IMG/VR virus record: IMGVR_UViG_3300034631_000075
Coordinates: 1 to 47,978 of that record
Length of the DNA: 47,978 nt
Reading direction: 5' to 3' (one strand)
Source of the DNA: a virus
Every line of letters begins with the position of its first letter. Position 1 is the stretch's first letter. Under the pieces are notes generated by a model. The model worked only from the letters and a program-made list of their open reading frames with translations. It was not told the DNA's origin and made no database searches. Shown one piece after another: positions 8,309 through 16,643 of this stretch. Both the position numbers and the translations under genes were made by a program.

Positions 8309-8766
8309 CTACTTGCCCGGGGGTTGCCCCCGGGCTTTTGCCCGCTTGAGGCGCTTGGCAGCCGTTTGGGAGTAGCTTACCAGCTTATCGATGTCCCAGT
8401 CTTCAACGGCATCCACTCCTGAGCCGCTTTCGATCCCCATGGCGTAGATCAGGTCGCGCCATTGTATGGGCTGGACGCCTTCTTCTGCTTGTCCATGGCG
8501 GCCGCTGCGGACTTTCCCATCAGGGGGATGATCGCCTCCCCGATCTTCTCCAGGTCTTCGATGTCGAGCTCTTCGATAATCTGAACATCGACGCCAGCGA
8601 GAGCCGCATACAGGAGGTAGCCGGCCTTGGCTTGGTTGGTTTCGCCTTCTGCTACAAGGGCATCCTTTGCCTTCATGCGGCGGAATGAGAGGCTTTTTAC
8701 TTCGCGCCCCTCGTGCTCGAAAGGGTATGCAAGATCGACAGTTACAGACCGCTTGGTTTCGCTCAT
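8309..8766 (-). CDS. E: Tail assembly chaperone E+E' (-1 frameshift product)
   Basis: A -1 slip at GGGAAAG lets ribosomes leave the E frame at residue 85 and continue to the TAG at 8309-8311, giving a 152-residue fusion. The extension contains WRDLIYAMGIESG and WDIDKLVSYSQTAAKRL, which resembles the E' part of P2-type chaperones. In P2, E and E+E' are made by the same -1 mechanism and assist tail tube assembly around the tape measure protein. The open -1 frame has no stop for 67 codons after the slip site. Confidence 0.82.
8315..8339 (+). terminator. Rho-independent terminator of the moron
   Basis: A perfect 9-bp stem (GCCCGGGGG/CCCCCGGGC) with loop TTG is followed by TTTTG on the plus strand, 12 bases after the lipoprotein stop. 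The same bases encode the C-terminal residues of the frameshifted tail protein E+E' on the minus strand, so one DNA segment serves both uses. Confidence 0.85.
8449..8766 (-). CDS. E: Tail assembly protein E (P2 gpE, Phage_TAC_7-like)
   Basis: The 105-residue unshifted product has the usual gpE pattern: VTVDLAYPFEHEGREVKSLSFRRMKAKDAL, a helical middle and an ALAGVDVQIIEELDIEDLEKIGEAI region. It lies between tube FII and tape measure T as in P2, although the moron and an unknown gene now separate them. It is the abundant partner of the frameshifted E+E'. Confidence 0.88.
   Translation of the reverse strand: MSETKRSVTVDLAYPFEHEGREVKSLSFRRMKAKDALVAEGETNQAKAGYLLYAALAGVDVQIIEELDIEDLEKIGEAIIPLMGKSAAAAMDKQKKASSPYNGAT
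8512..8518 (-). other. -1 ribosomal slippery heptamer GGGAAAG
   Basis: Read on the minus strand in the E frame the bases fall as G GGA AAG, which fits the X XXY YYZ rule. The same heptamer is used by phage lambda for the G/GT tail chaperone frameshift. It lies before the E stop and enters the open E' frame. Confidence 0.85.
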
Positions 8767-8801
8767 TGCGTTTCTCTATGCGTTAAAGTTTGTTGCGACC
8801 G

Positions 8802-9182
8802 TCACCAGCCGTAATCGACGGCCACGATCTTCCCATCCAGGAAGCCGTAGCTGTCAGGCTTATGTTCGACATTCAGGGTATACTCAGTATTGAAGACTCC
8901 GGGATCGAACTGCTGGAACTGCACCTCGTTCATGATCTCGACGCGAGGCATGACCACCAGCAAGCCACCAGGCAGCGACCAGAGGATCGGGCACCGCCCC
9001 GGCAGGTGATGCTCACGAGCCTCATTCATGTTGTTGAGCAGGCCGAACAGAAAGTCCTGCCAACTCGACAGCGCCGGGAACTTGAACGCATACCGCCGCG
9101 TCAGGAGCACCCAGCGATTACAGCCCTTCCGGTTGAGCGCGAGGAGAGGCGCTGCCTCCCCCCGTCCACAAAGCGTCTGCAT
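8802..9182 (-). CDS. Unknown protein between tube and chaperone genes
   Basis: The 126-residue protein is not assigned to a family. It has patches such as NRWVLLTRRYAFKFP, SWQDFLFGLLNNMNEA and ILWSLPGGLLVVMPRVE, which I recall as a conserved pattern in proteins next to tail genes of alphaproteobacterial prophages. Its ATG overlaps the TAA of tube gene FII (TAATG), so it is translated with the tail genes. A role in tail assembly or virion composition is inferred only from coupling. Confidence 0.7.
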   Translation of the reverse strand: MQTLCGRGEAAPLLALNRKGCNRWVLLTRRYAFKFPALSSWQDFLFGLLNNMNEAREHHLPGRCPILWSLPGGLLVVMPRVEIMNEVQFQQFDPGVFNTEYTLNVEHKPDSYGFLDGKIVAVDYGW

Positions 9183-9697
9183 TAGGCCCCGAGGGCGCGG
9201 CGATCGTCGGCAAAGAGGTCCACCCCGTCGCGGCGCAGCACCCGCTCCCAGAAGTCGAAGTAGAAGAACTCCTCCCCATCCAGAGTGAGCTCGAAGTGCG
9301 TCACCTCGTTGAAGGCGTGATTGCAGCCCTGGAACTCGGCCGGGTCACTCTCGTCAGGCTCCCACTGCGTGATCGCGCCCTCGATGATGCCGCGAGCCGC
9401 CATGGGGCGGTTCGTCTTCTTGTCCCGGTAGGAACTGGCGAAGGTCCAGCGGTCCGAGATACCCAAGCCGCGGAAAACATCGCGGTCGAGGCCCTTCGCA
9501 GAGAAGGCGGGTTCCAACGCCTCGATGCGTGGGAGAGTGAAGTTCACCGCCCCGACACCGCCGCCGGGCGAATGCTCGGCGGTGACGAAGTTCACAGCCG
9601 GGATGGTGAGGGTCGAGATGGTGGTGGCGCGGGAGGTTCCCGCCTCCTCCGCCCGTCGGACGTCGACGGCGGTCAGGATGAGTAGCGGCTGCTGCAT
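9182..9697 (-). CDS. FII: Major tail tube protein FII
   Basis: The 171-residue product matches P2 FII: a short helical start, VGAVNFTLPRIEALEPAFSAKGLD, a beta-sandwich core and the C-terminal HFELTLDGEEFFYFDF region that corresponds to YYKLTLDGEEL of other tube proteins. It stacks as rings to form the inner tube of the contractile tail. AAGGA lies upstream of the ATG. The sheath gene precedes it directly. Confidence 0.9.
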   Translation of the reverse strand: MQQPLLILTAVDVRRAEEAGTSRATTISTLTIPAVNFVTAEHSPGGGVGAVNFTLPRIEALEPAFSAKGLDRDVFRGLGISDRWTFASSYRDKKTNRPMAARGIIEGAITQWEPDESDPAEFQGCNHAFNEVTHFELTLDGEEFFYFDFWERVLRRDGVDLFADDRRALGA

Positions 9698-9708
9698 GGT
9701 GTCGGTCC

Positions 9709-10938
9709 TTATGCGACGGCGTTGAGACGGGCGATGATGTCGGCAACCAGGCCCTCGACGGCCGGGCGGAAGCGGCGCACCTCGTGATGCGCAACTTTGA
9801 AGGCGGGAGCAGGCTCGATGCCGAGATTGACCGTGAGGTGACCCAGCCGGATCTGCTCGGGGCTGTTCTTGTCGGCGCGGAAATCGACCTCATAGCCAAG
9901 GATGTCGTCACCAGCCTTGTGATCGCGCAGCATGAACTTGATGGAGTTGAGCCACGCCTCGACCAGGTCGAGCGTGATCTTCTTGCCCAGGAACGTGCGC
10001 GTGATCTCCATCATCTTGACGGTGAGATAGTCAGCACCGCGCACCTGGTGGATTTGCTTCCAGAGCTCGCCCGTCGTGGCATTGTCAGTGCCGATGAAAA
10101 TGAAGCCGCCGTCAGCGACGGCACCGTCCACGCCGCTTTCGCCTGCCGCGACGATCGACACTTCGCTCTCGAGCATCTGCTGGCCTTCAGTCGCACCGTC
10201 GAGCAGCGAGAACGGGATCTTGCGGGACAAGCCAGCCAGCCCATAGATGGTCCTGTTCGCGATCGGATCGAAGGGCTCGCCCTCGTTCTCATTGTCGACG
10301 CGCATGAACAGACCGATCACGCGCGGCCCCATCGGGCAGGTGACCAAAGTTTCCCCCTCATAGACGCGCGCGGCCACACCGACCGGCAGCAGGCGCTCCG
10401 AATTCATGGTCTCGCGAGCATCGATCGCGTTCGTGGCTGACGTGTCATCGACATCCACCACGGCAATGGCCAGCAGACGCTCGGCGGCAATGTGGAGTGC
10501 CGCAACCACCGGGCTGGTGGTGTCCAGATCGACGCGATAGGCACTCCGGCCAGCCCAGATCAGGCGCGGTGTAGCGTTCACCAGCGAAGGAATGGCTGCA
10601 ATCTTTTCTGGCGCCAGCTCTGCTGCGATGTTGGCGGCTGTTGCAGCTGCATCCACACCTTCCGTCACACGAACGACCGTTACGTCGCCGCCGGCATTGA
10701 GCCCGGACAGCTGCGCGTTGATCGCGTTGACAGCGTCCCGGAGCGCGCCGGTACCGAGCTTTGCCACCATCGTGGCGTCGGAGGTGGAAAAACGCACCGG
10801 TTCGCCGATCGGGAAGGCGGTTGCGTCGGCATCGGCCGAGCTCTCGATCAGGAGCGCCTTTGAGAAGTCGGCGCCAAGCACCGGTACCGGCTCGTCGTGC
10901 GGCCGAGAAAACGTCATGCCGAAAACCGGTGTGGTCAT
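9709..10938 (-). CDS. FI: Contractile tail sheath protein FI
   Basis: The 409-residue protein is a P2 FI-type sheath. Recognisable parts are the N-terminal PVPVLGADFSKALLIESSADAD, the central RDAVNAINAQL and DARETMNSERLL segments, and the conserved C-terminus with FLGKKITLDLVEAWLNSIKFMLRDHKA and VNLGIEPAPAFKVAHHEVRRF. The start is the ATG with AAGGAGAT upstream; a 56-codon extension without a ribosome site was rejected. Sheath contraction drives the tube through the host envelope. Confidence 0.94.
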   Translation of the reverse strand: MTTPVFGMTFSRPHDEPVPVLGADFSKALLIESSADADATAFPIGEPVRFSTSDATMVAKLGTGALRDAVNAINAQLSGLNAGGDVTVVRVTEGVDAAATAANIAAELAPEKIAAIPSLVNATPRLIWAGRSAYRVDLDTTSPVVAALHIAAERLLAIAVVDVDDTSATNAIDARETMNSERLLPVGVAARVYEGETLVTCPMGPRVIGLFMRVDNENEGEPFDPIANRTIYGLAGLSRKIPFSLLDGATEGQQMLESEVSIVAAGESGVDGAVADGGFIFIGTDNATTGELWKQIHQVRGADYLTVKMMEITRTFLGKKITLDLVEAWLNSIKFMLRDHKAGDDILGYEVDFRADKNSPEQIRLGHLTVNLGIEPAPAFKVAHHEVRRFRPAVEGLVADIIARLNAVA

Positions 10939-10997
10939 CGGGTATCTCCTTAATGTGAGGGTAAGAGAAGAGACCGGCCCGATTGGCCGGGTAGAAG

Positions 10998-11249
10998 TCA
11001 GGGCTTGTCGGCGCGCCGCGCCTTCCACCACCAGAGCCAGCCCCCGGCTGTCAGGCCGAGCAGCATGATAAGAGCAGCCAGGCCGTTGCCGGTCTGAGCC
11101 ACGCAACTTGCGAGTTCGAGATCGATCAGGACCTTGTCGCCGCCCAGCGTGTAGGCCAGGTCATGGGCATCGCAGCAGTGCCGCCAGTTTCCATCTGGAA
11201 AAAGGGTGCAGCCATCACCACTCGGACTGGACATCGAAAGCAAGGACAT
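10998..11249 (-). CDS. Small phospholipase A2-like protein with C-terminal TM
   Basis: The 83-residue product carries GDGCTLFPDGNWRHCCDAHDLAY, in which CCxxHDxxY matches the catalytic helix of secreted phospholipase A2 (His-Asp pair plus paired cysteines), followed by LELASCV and a membrane segment (residues 58-75) ending in basic residues. A lipid-hydrolysing or lysis role is inference; activity would need a calcium loop that is not clearly seen. The gene overlaps the stop of the fibre-assembly gene by 35 bases. A start five codons later is possible. Confidence 0.65.
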   Translation of the reverse strand: MSLLSMSSPSGDGCTLFPDGNWRHCCDAHDLAYTLGGDKVLIDLELASCVAQTGNGLAALIMLLGLTAGGWLWWWKARRADKP

Positions 11250-11727
11250 CGTCGATTTCCGTCATGGCGAGCAGCTCGGCGGTGAGCGCCGCTTCGCGAT
11301 CAAAGGCGGACTGCACATGCGCGCTGATAGCGTCACCAGCGGCGATGATCGTGGCAGCGTCGAGAGGCGCGAACACCCCGTCGGAAAACTTCCAGTTCGG
11401 GATCTGGAAAGCCGGGTTTTCCTTGGCCTTCACATAGGCGGCGGTGATGATGGAGGCGGTTTGCCGGTCAGTCTTGAGGGGCACTCCGTTGAAGATAATC
11501 CCCCCCTCCTCAACAGCCCGGCGCTTGCGATCCAGTTCGCTGAACTTGGCGGCAAGCACCTCTGCCAGTGTACTGGACGACGCTGTATCAGGTGCGGCGA
11601 ATTTCCCTCCCGCATAGGTCCACCCTATTCCCACATGATCAGCGCAAGGAACGGTACCGAAGTCACCCGGACGCTCTACGATGATGATGTTGGCAACTTC
11701 CCCGTTCCTGATAACTGCGCCCAGCAT
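11215..11727 (-). CDS. DUF4376-type tail fibre assembly protein
   Basis: The 170-residue protein has a C-terminal half typical of DUF4376 (KRRAVEEGGIIFNGVPLKTDRQTASIITAAYV, then WKFSDGVFAPLDAATIIAAGDAISAHVQSAF). Such domains are found in fibre-assembly or fibre-associated proteins of phages. Its ATG overlaps the TGA of the glycine-rich fibre gene upstream, which supports joint production. Confidence 0.75.
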   Translation of the reverse strand: MLGAVIRNGEVANIIIVERPGDFGTVPCADHVGIGWTYAGGKFAAPDTASSSTLAEVLAAKFSELDRKRRAVEEGGIIFNGVPLKTDRQTASIITAAYVKAKENPAFQIPNWKFSDGVFAPLDAATIIAAGDAISAHVQSAFDREAALTAELLAMTEIDDVLAFDVQSEW

Positions 11728-12803
11728 CAGACGTACTCCTCAATTATAATGACGCCAGGGGTTCCGGCTGCGCCGGAGTAGTTGGCGGCATTCAGTCCGC
11801 CTACTGAAGCAGGACCGGCGCCCGCGCCGTAACCTGAGCCTGACACACCTACATCGGACCCATTGGAATGACCGGGCCCGGGCACTCCCAACGGAGACGA
11901 TCCCGGTTTTGACCAGGACACAAATTTACCATCTACGAGATAGCAGGAGACAGCAGGGTGCGAGGCAAGAGCAAGCCCGACAAAGCCAATTAGAGAGGCG
12001 GTTCTAACCGGTCCTGTGGGGCCTGCCTCTGCGGAAGAGGACGTGGCTTGCATACCTCTGCCACCCGCCCCCCCTTGAGCGGTCGCGGTCTTTGCTCCAT
12101 CCGAAAAGCTTGTAGTTCCCCCGGTGCCGCCGTCCCCGCCTGGCGAAACGGAAGATCCCGCCGTTCCTCCTGCCCCTATTACACATTCGTAGCTGGCGGC
12201 AAGATCACCACTAGGGATGAAGATATCGAAGTATGAACCGCCGCTGCCGCCGCATGAAAATGCGCGTTGACTTGACCCACCCAATCCGTCAACCCCGCCC
12301 GAACCTCCCCCGCCACCGCAACCCCGGACGCGGATCGCCTTCACCCCCGGTGCAGGCGTATAGGTGCCGGATGTCGTGTGGTAGAGAATGCGGGAGAGGT
12401 TGCCGACCCGCTTTTGCAACTCAGCCTGAAGCCCATCAATCGCTTCGATATTATGTTTATGATTACCCAAGGCCGCATTCGCTGCTTGCGCAAGCCAAAC
12501 GTCACCAATCTTAACGAGTACATATCCATCTGGCGCTTCCTCAGCGCCTTCAACGTCATTTAGATCGGCTAGGTGGAACGTCTGACTAATGGGCATTTTC
12601 CCGGCCAAAGCGGTCGAGAGTCCGGTGACGTGAGCAATCTCGTGAGGATGGCTGAGGGAGGCCTTACCCGCGAGAGCCTGCGAGAGTGAATGGACATCAA
12701 GGTCCACCATCGGCAGCACACTTTGCAGAAGATTGTAGAATTCCTCTGCTACCGTGCGTTGCTCATCGGGCAGTGGGTATTTCCGGTGTGCAGTGCTTGC
12801 CAT
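11727..12803 (-). CDS. Glycine-rich tail fibre / receptor-binding protein
   Basis: The 358-residue protein has an N-terminal helical part, repeated phage-fibre linker motifs (SQALAGKASLSHPHEIAHVTGLSTALAGK, NHKHNIEAIDGL) and a C-terminal glycine-rich domain (residues 170-358) with runs such as CGGGGGSGGVDG and GGDGGTGG, ending in PGVIIIEEYV. The same ending is common in glycine-rich tips of tail fibres. It probably binds the host surface; the glycine-rich tip is usually the variable, specificity-giving part. Confidence 0.82.
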   Translation of the reverse strand: MASTAHRKYPLPDEQRTVAEEFYNLLQSVLPMVDLDVHSLSQALAGKASLSHPHEIAHVTGLSTALAGKMPISQTFHLADLNDVEGAEEAPDGYVLVKIGDVWLAQAANAALGNHKHNIEAIDGLQAELQKRVGNLSRILYHTTSGTYTPAPGVKAIRVRGCGGGGGSGGVDGLGGSSQRAFSCGGSGGSYFDIFIPSGDLAASYECVIGAGGTAGSSVSPGGDGGTGGTTSFSDGAKTATAQGGAGGRGMQATSSSAEAGPTGPVRTASLIGFVGLALASHPAVSCYLVDGKFVSWSKPGSSPLGVPGPGHSNGSDVGVSGSGYGAGAGPASVGGLNAANYSGAAGTPGVIIIEEYV

Positions 12804-12804
12804 T

Positions 12805-15800
12805 TTACATCACCCCCAGCCCGAAATCGCTGGCGCGCGGGCGCGCCGCCGGACCACCTGTCAGCGTGATCCTGATGCGCATCTGTGTTCCCGCTATCGA
12901 ATCTTCCCGGTGGTTCTGCTCGACCCAGGCAGGATCCGGAGATATCTCCGTCGCCTCGAGAGGCAGCGGCAGGAATGCTCCATTGTCGATCTGATAAGCC
13001 ATAGCCATCGTCGATCCTGAGGGTAGCGCCAACTTGAGATAGGCTGAGATGCGATCCGCCGCGCTGATGTCAAAAGCGCGGGTTACATAGATCGCTTCCG
13101 TAGCAATCTCGCCAGCAATGAGCTCCACCGGTGCGTAGAGGATCGGCGAGAGCGTGTTAGTACCGGTCAGCACCGCCCGAAGGGTCACCGTCTCGGTGAT
13201 AAACTCCGAGAGCTGCAGTACCTGGAAGGGCAGCAAGCGGTAGACCGTGCCGTTCGTGCGCTCCACCTCGAACACCACAGAACAGGCCGCGCTCGGCAAT
13301 TCGACGGCCGCACGCACCTGCAGGTCGCTGCAGTCGATCAGGTCGAACTCTCCGAGCTCCACCACCTTTGTGGTCACCGGAAAGCGCGCTGCGATCAACC
13401 GGAAGGCCAGTGCCTCTCCCTGATGCGGCGACCAGGTCCGGGCATTGACCGAGGAGAGGCGGGGACCGATGGGATAGGGATGCGTCGTGACCGGCTTCTG
13501 TTGCGCCACATCGAACCCGCCAAGCGCTGCAATCGAGATGGCATGATCGCCGTCATCAGTCTTGATGACAAAGGCATGGTCCCGATCGTTTGTCGTGGTG
13601 ACCGGCAGACGATACCTTCCCGACTTCCAGCCGATCACCGCCCCTCCCATTGGCACAAAGGCCTCAGCTTCAAGATCGACAGTTGGTATCCCGTTCTCTA
13701 CCGCGACCTGGTGCACCAGCACGTGATTGCCAGTGTCACCGATCGCGCAAAGATGGAAATCAACCCCGACCAGCTGCCGGGTCTGTGGCAACAGGAAGAT
13801 CTGAGCCTGAGGGTCGAGAGAATCCATGCTCCCGTCCCAGGTGCCGGTGTTCCCCCCGTCTCCACCCCCGCCACCGGTGTCCGCCACGACGGGCGGCGGC
13901 GCTACCCAGCGGCTGATTGTGGTCACCCGGCGCATCAGGCTGACTTCGAGAGTGCCACGACCGGTGAACAACGCCTCTGCTTCGGTGCCGCCCATCCCAA
14001 CTGCACGAACCGTCTTGGTACCGGCCGTGATGTTGGCTGGAATGACGAAGTTGCCAGATATCTCCCCGTCGGCGTCAGCGGTTTGTGCCCCTGCCGGCTT
14101 GACGCTTCTCCCGTCGAAGGTGAGCGCCTCAAGGATTTCTCCAGGAAAGAACCCGGAGATGGTGAAGGCGACGGACCGTTGCCGCAGAAAGGGCAGCGTT
14201 TGGTTGCGGTTGCCCAGCTGCTCAGTTGACGTATCGCGGGTGACCAACGGCCCGCCCCACGACTGCACGCCCCGCTGGAACTCCAACGTCATTGGGGAGG
14301 TCCATTGCGTGGTGCGCTCCGTCCAGAAGTCGGCCGCCGGCGTGAGCCTCAGGTTGCCCGGCATAGGCGTGAAGTTCTGGTAAGGGTTGATCTTCTCGCA
14401 GCCAGTCCTGAGGCTCTGCTCGACTAGTACTTCTTCTACCCAGTCGAGCATCACCGGCTCGACCAGATCGGCGTCGTAGAAGGTCGGCGTGATCGCCAGT
14501 TGCAGAATGCCATTGCCCACGGCGCCAGTCTGCGCAATGCCCGCATCGCGAAACTCGTCACTGGTGAATGGATCGACAAACATATTTCGCTTCGCCGTGG
14601 GGTCGCGGCGATCAACTTCGCTGCGCAGCCGTTCCAGCTGGATGAGCCGGGAATGATCCTCGATGACGTTGAGGTGCCGACGGAGCTCCGACCAAGTCGG
14701 CATGCGCACTCCTGTGCGCACCCCGTCGGCAATGATCGTTGGGGCGCCAAGCCAGTCATTATGCACCTCACACAGCGGCAGCACGTTGCCCGGCGGGATC
14801 GGCATAACCGGATTGGCCCGGGCAGAGATGCCGCGCACATAGATGGGCGCCCCTGTTGGCAACAGGCCGAGGATGTCGATCCGGGGCAGCTTCCAGGTGT
14901 AAGCCACGATGATGTCGCCACCGGTGGCACCACCAGAGACGGTGAGGGTCCGCTGATCGAAACTGTCGGCAGCCACGCTGGCGCGGTAGCGATAGGTTAC
15001 GTTGTAGGAGGAGCCCACAGCAGGCTCCGGGCCAACCGGTGCCCAATCCACGCCGTTGCCGGTGCGGATATAATCCGTCGTTTCGGTGTAGGTGGTTCCG
15101 CCCTGGACGACTGAGACAATGTCGATCACGGAGGTATCCGGCAGGCCGTCGATGCCATTGGCGAGCGCACCCCGGGTGAGGGTGACCGTCTTCTCCTTGG
15201 TCAGCAGAATCGACGTGATCGCGTCGATCGGGAACTGCGCGAGTTCGATCGTCTGGCTGGCGCCGCCAGCATAAGTGTGCGTCTCGCCTGGAACCGCACC
15301 GACATCCCAGTTCTCTGTTTCGGCGTAACGGAGCGATGCATGCCGCACAACCTTGCGACCGAGAATGTTGGCCTCGCCCTCCTCGATGGAGAAGATGCGC
15401 TTGCCCGCCTCCAAACCCAACGAGGAGACCCGGTGCCCGGAGACGATGTAGTGGCCATGCGGACGATCGTAGAGCGCGAGCGCCTGCATCATGCCGTCGA
15501 GCGCGGGAGGCGGCGTCTGATCGAGAATAGTTCCATCCTGCAGCAGGTAGACCTGGAAGAACTCCCCCGCCCCGCCGTCATCAACAATTGCCCAGGCGAT
15601 CGACGCCACTTCACGCGCAGCGCCGTCCTCGCCTTCCGCCAGGGAACCTGGCACCAGGCCGCGCAAATTGGGATCATCCTCGGCGGTAATCCACTGCCGC
15701 AGCAGGCGCACGCCGATCTCAACACGGCCCGCCATCGGCACATTTGCGAGCACCGCCTCGGCAACGGGAAACACATCGCCAGAGATGTAGATCTTGCCGG

Positions 15801-16044
15801 CCGTCAGCGTGACGGTTTCGGCGTCGATATCGACCACGGCGAATGCGCTCTCGACCCGATCGCCGTCCTGCGCCACCAGGCGCCCGAGGCGGTTGTGCCG
15901 CCCCCGGATGATTTCCTGCAGGTCGACGAGCTCGGCGCCCTGGATCAGCGGACGCGGGCCATAGAAGACCACGCTCTGCAGGTCCTGTCGCCCCTGCACG
16001 CGATCATAGGCATGGGGCAGTCCACTCTCGTGCTCGAAAGCCAT
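12805..16044 (-). CDS. Large DUF4815-type tail/baseplate protein
   Basis: The 1079-residue protein begins with YDRVQGRQDLQSVVFYGPRPLIQGAELVDLQEI, which fits the start of DUF4815 phage proteins as I recall them. It continues with a beta-rich body, a glycine linker (GGGGGDGGN near residue 685) and further beta domains to the C-terminus. Length and position among fibre genes suggest a structural component joining fibres to the baseplate. The start at 16044 has GGAG six bases upstream; an ATG four codons earlier lacks one. Confidence 0.75.
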   Translation of the reverse strand: MAFEHESGLPHAYDRVQGRQDLQSVVFYGPRPLIQGAELVDLQEIIRGRHNRLGRLVAQDGDRVESAFAVVDIDAETVTLTAGKIYISGDVFPVAEAVLANVPMAGRVEIGVRLLRQWITAEDDPNLRGLVPGSLAEGEDGAAREVASIAWAIVDDGGAGEFFQVYLLQDGTILDQTPPPALDGMMQALALYDRPHGHYIVSGHRVSSLGLEAGKRIFSIEEGEANILGRKVVRHASLRYAETENWDVGAVPGETHTYAGGASQTIELAQFPIDAITSILLTKEKTVTLTRGALANGIDGLPDTSVIDIVSVVQGGTTYTETTDYIRTGNGVDWAPVGPEPAVGSSYNVTYRYRASVAADSFDQRTLTVSGGATGGDIIVAYTWKLPRIDILGLLPTGAPIYVRGISARANPVMPIPPGNVLPLCEVHNDWLGAPTIIADGVRTGVRMPTWSELRRHLNVIEDHSRLIQLERLRSEVDRRDPTAKRNMFVDPFTSDEFRDAGIAQTGAVGNGILQLAITPTFYDADLVEPVMLDWVEEVLVEQSLRTGCEKINPYQNFTPMPGNLRLTPAADFWTERTTQWTSPMTLEFQRGVQSWGGPLVTRDTSTEQLGNRNQTLPFLRQRSVAFTISGFFPGEILEALTFDGRSVKPAGAQTADADGEISGNFVIPANITAGTKTVRAVGMGGTEAEALFTGRGTLEVSLMRRVTTISRWVAPPPVVADTGGGGGDGGNTGTWDGSMDSLDPQAQIFLLPQTRQLVGVDFHLCAIGDTGNHVLVHQVAVENGIPTVDLEAEAFVPMGGAVIGWKSGRYRLPVTTTNDRDHAFVIKTDDGDHAISIAALGGFDVAQQKPVTTHPYPIGPRLSSVNARTWSPHQGEALAFRLIAARFPVTTKVVELGEFDLIDCSDLQVRAAVELPSAACSVVFEVERTNGTVYRLLPFQVLQLSEFITETVTLRAVLTGTNTLSPILYAPVELIAGEIATEAIYVTRAFDISAADRISAYLKLALPSGSTMAMAYQIDNGAFLPLPLEATEISPDPAWVEQNHREDSIAGTQMRIRITLTGGPAARPRASDFGLGVM

Positions 16045-16072
16045 CCGAGGCTCCATCTGGGAAAGTCAAAAG

Positions 16073-16095
16073 AAAAGCCCCGCAGAAGCGGGGCT
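16073..16095 (-). terminator. Rho-independent terminator, leftward
   Basis: An 8-bp stem (AGCCCCGC/GCGGGGCT), loop AGAA, is followed by TTTTCTTTT on the minus strand. It lies between the secreted-protein gene and the DUF4815 gene and has the same stem as the terminator before the endolysin. It could reduce expression of downstream tail genes unless transcription is antiterminated. Confidence 0.75.
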
Positions 16096-16148
16096 GTGCT
16101 GAATGAGTGGAAGGTCGCCGTAGCAAAGCCTTGCCGATGTTCGACGCC

Positions 16149-16634
16149 CTAAGGTGTCAGATTTCCAACTTCGTAGAGATCGACAAAGTCGCAGTCCGCA
16201 AGACCAGCGTCGGAGCGGCTATCACAGAGCCAGACCAGCAGACCGATGCGCCAGTACTCAGCGGTTTTTAACAATCGCTCCTGATGCGCGGAGCATGCCT
16301 CGATTGAGTAGCTGTCGTTGCACACGAGAATGATCGCCGGCCTGATGCTCGACAAACCTCTGCGGCCGCGCGCTGATAGCTCCGCAGAGCGCTCCCCTTG
16401 CACCCTGGCATAATGCAGAGACTGGCCGATTGCTGCTGCCCAGTGGTCGGAGAAATCGACCTCTATTGCGAGATCGCCATCGAGACAGTCCACTATGCTC
16501 CCGTCGGCGAGACGAACACCCGTCGGCATTCCTGCACAGTAGCGATCCTGCATCTCGATCTCGCGAAACGCAAAGGCCGGCTGCGACAGCAAAGCGGCGA
16601 CTACACCGACCAGGACAAGTTTCATACCCCGCAT
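16149..16634 (-). CDS. Secreted PD-(D/E)XK-like protein
   Basis: The product of about 161 residues has a Sec signal peptide (KLVLVGVVAALLSQPAFA) and then VRLADGSIVDCLDGDLAIEVDFSDHWAAAIGQSLHYA. That pattern (RxDC, AIEVDF, KWxEAIGQSLHYA-like) is known from a family of bacterial exported proteins with an endonuclease-like fold; six cysteines would suit a periplasmic protein. Start choice is uncertain (GTG 16643, ATG 16634, ATG 16625). It lies in the tail-fibre region with its own terminator downstream and looks like cargo. Nuclease activity is unproven. Confidence 0.65.
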   Translation of the reverse strand: MRGMKLVLVGVVAALLSQPAFAFREIEMQDRYCAGMPTGVRLADGSIVDCLDGDLAIEVDFSDHWAAAIGQSLHYARVQGERSAELSARGRRGLSSIRPAIILVCNDSYSIEACSAHQERLLKTAEYWRIGLLVWLCDSRSDAGLADCDFVDLYEVGNLTP

Positions 16635-16643
16635 CGCCACCAC

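Noticed and set aside
15277-16152. Plus-strand open frame of 291 codons
   Set aside because: It is antisense to the DUF4815 gene and crosses a terminator hairpin; no family features.
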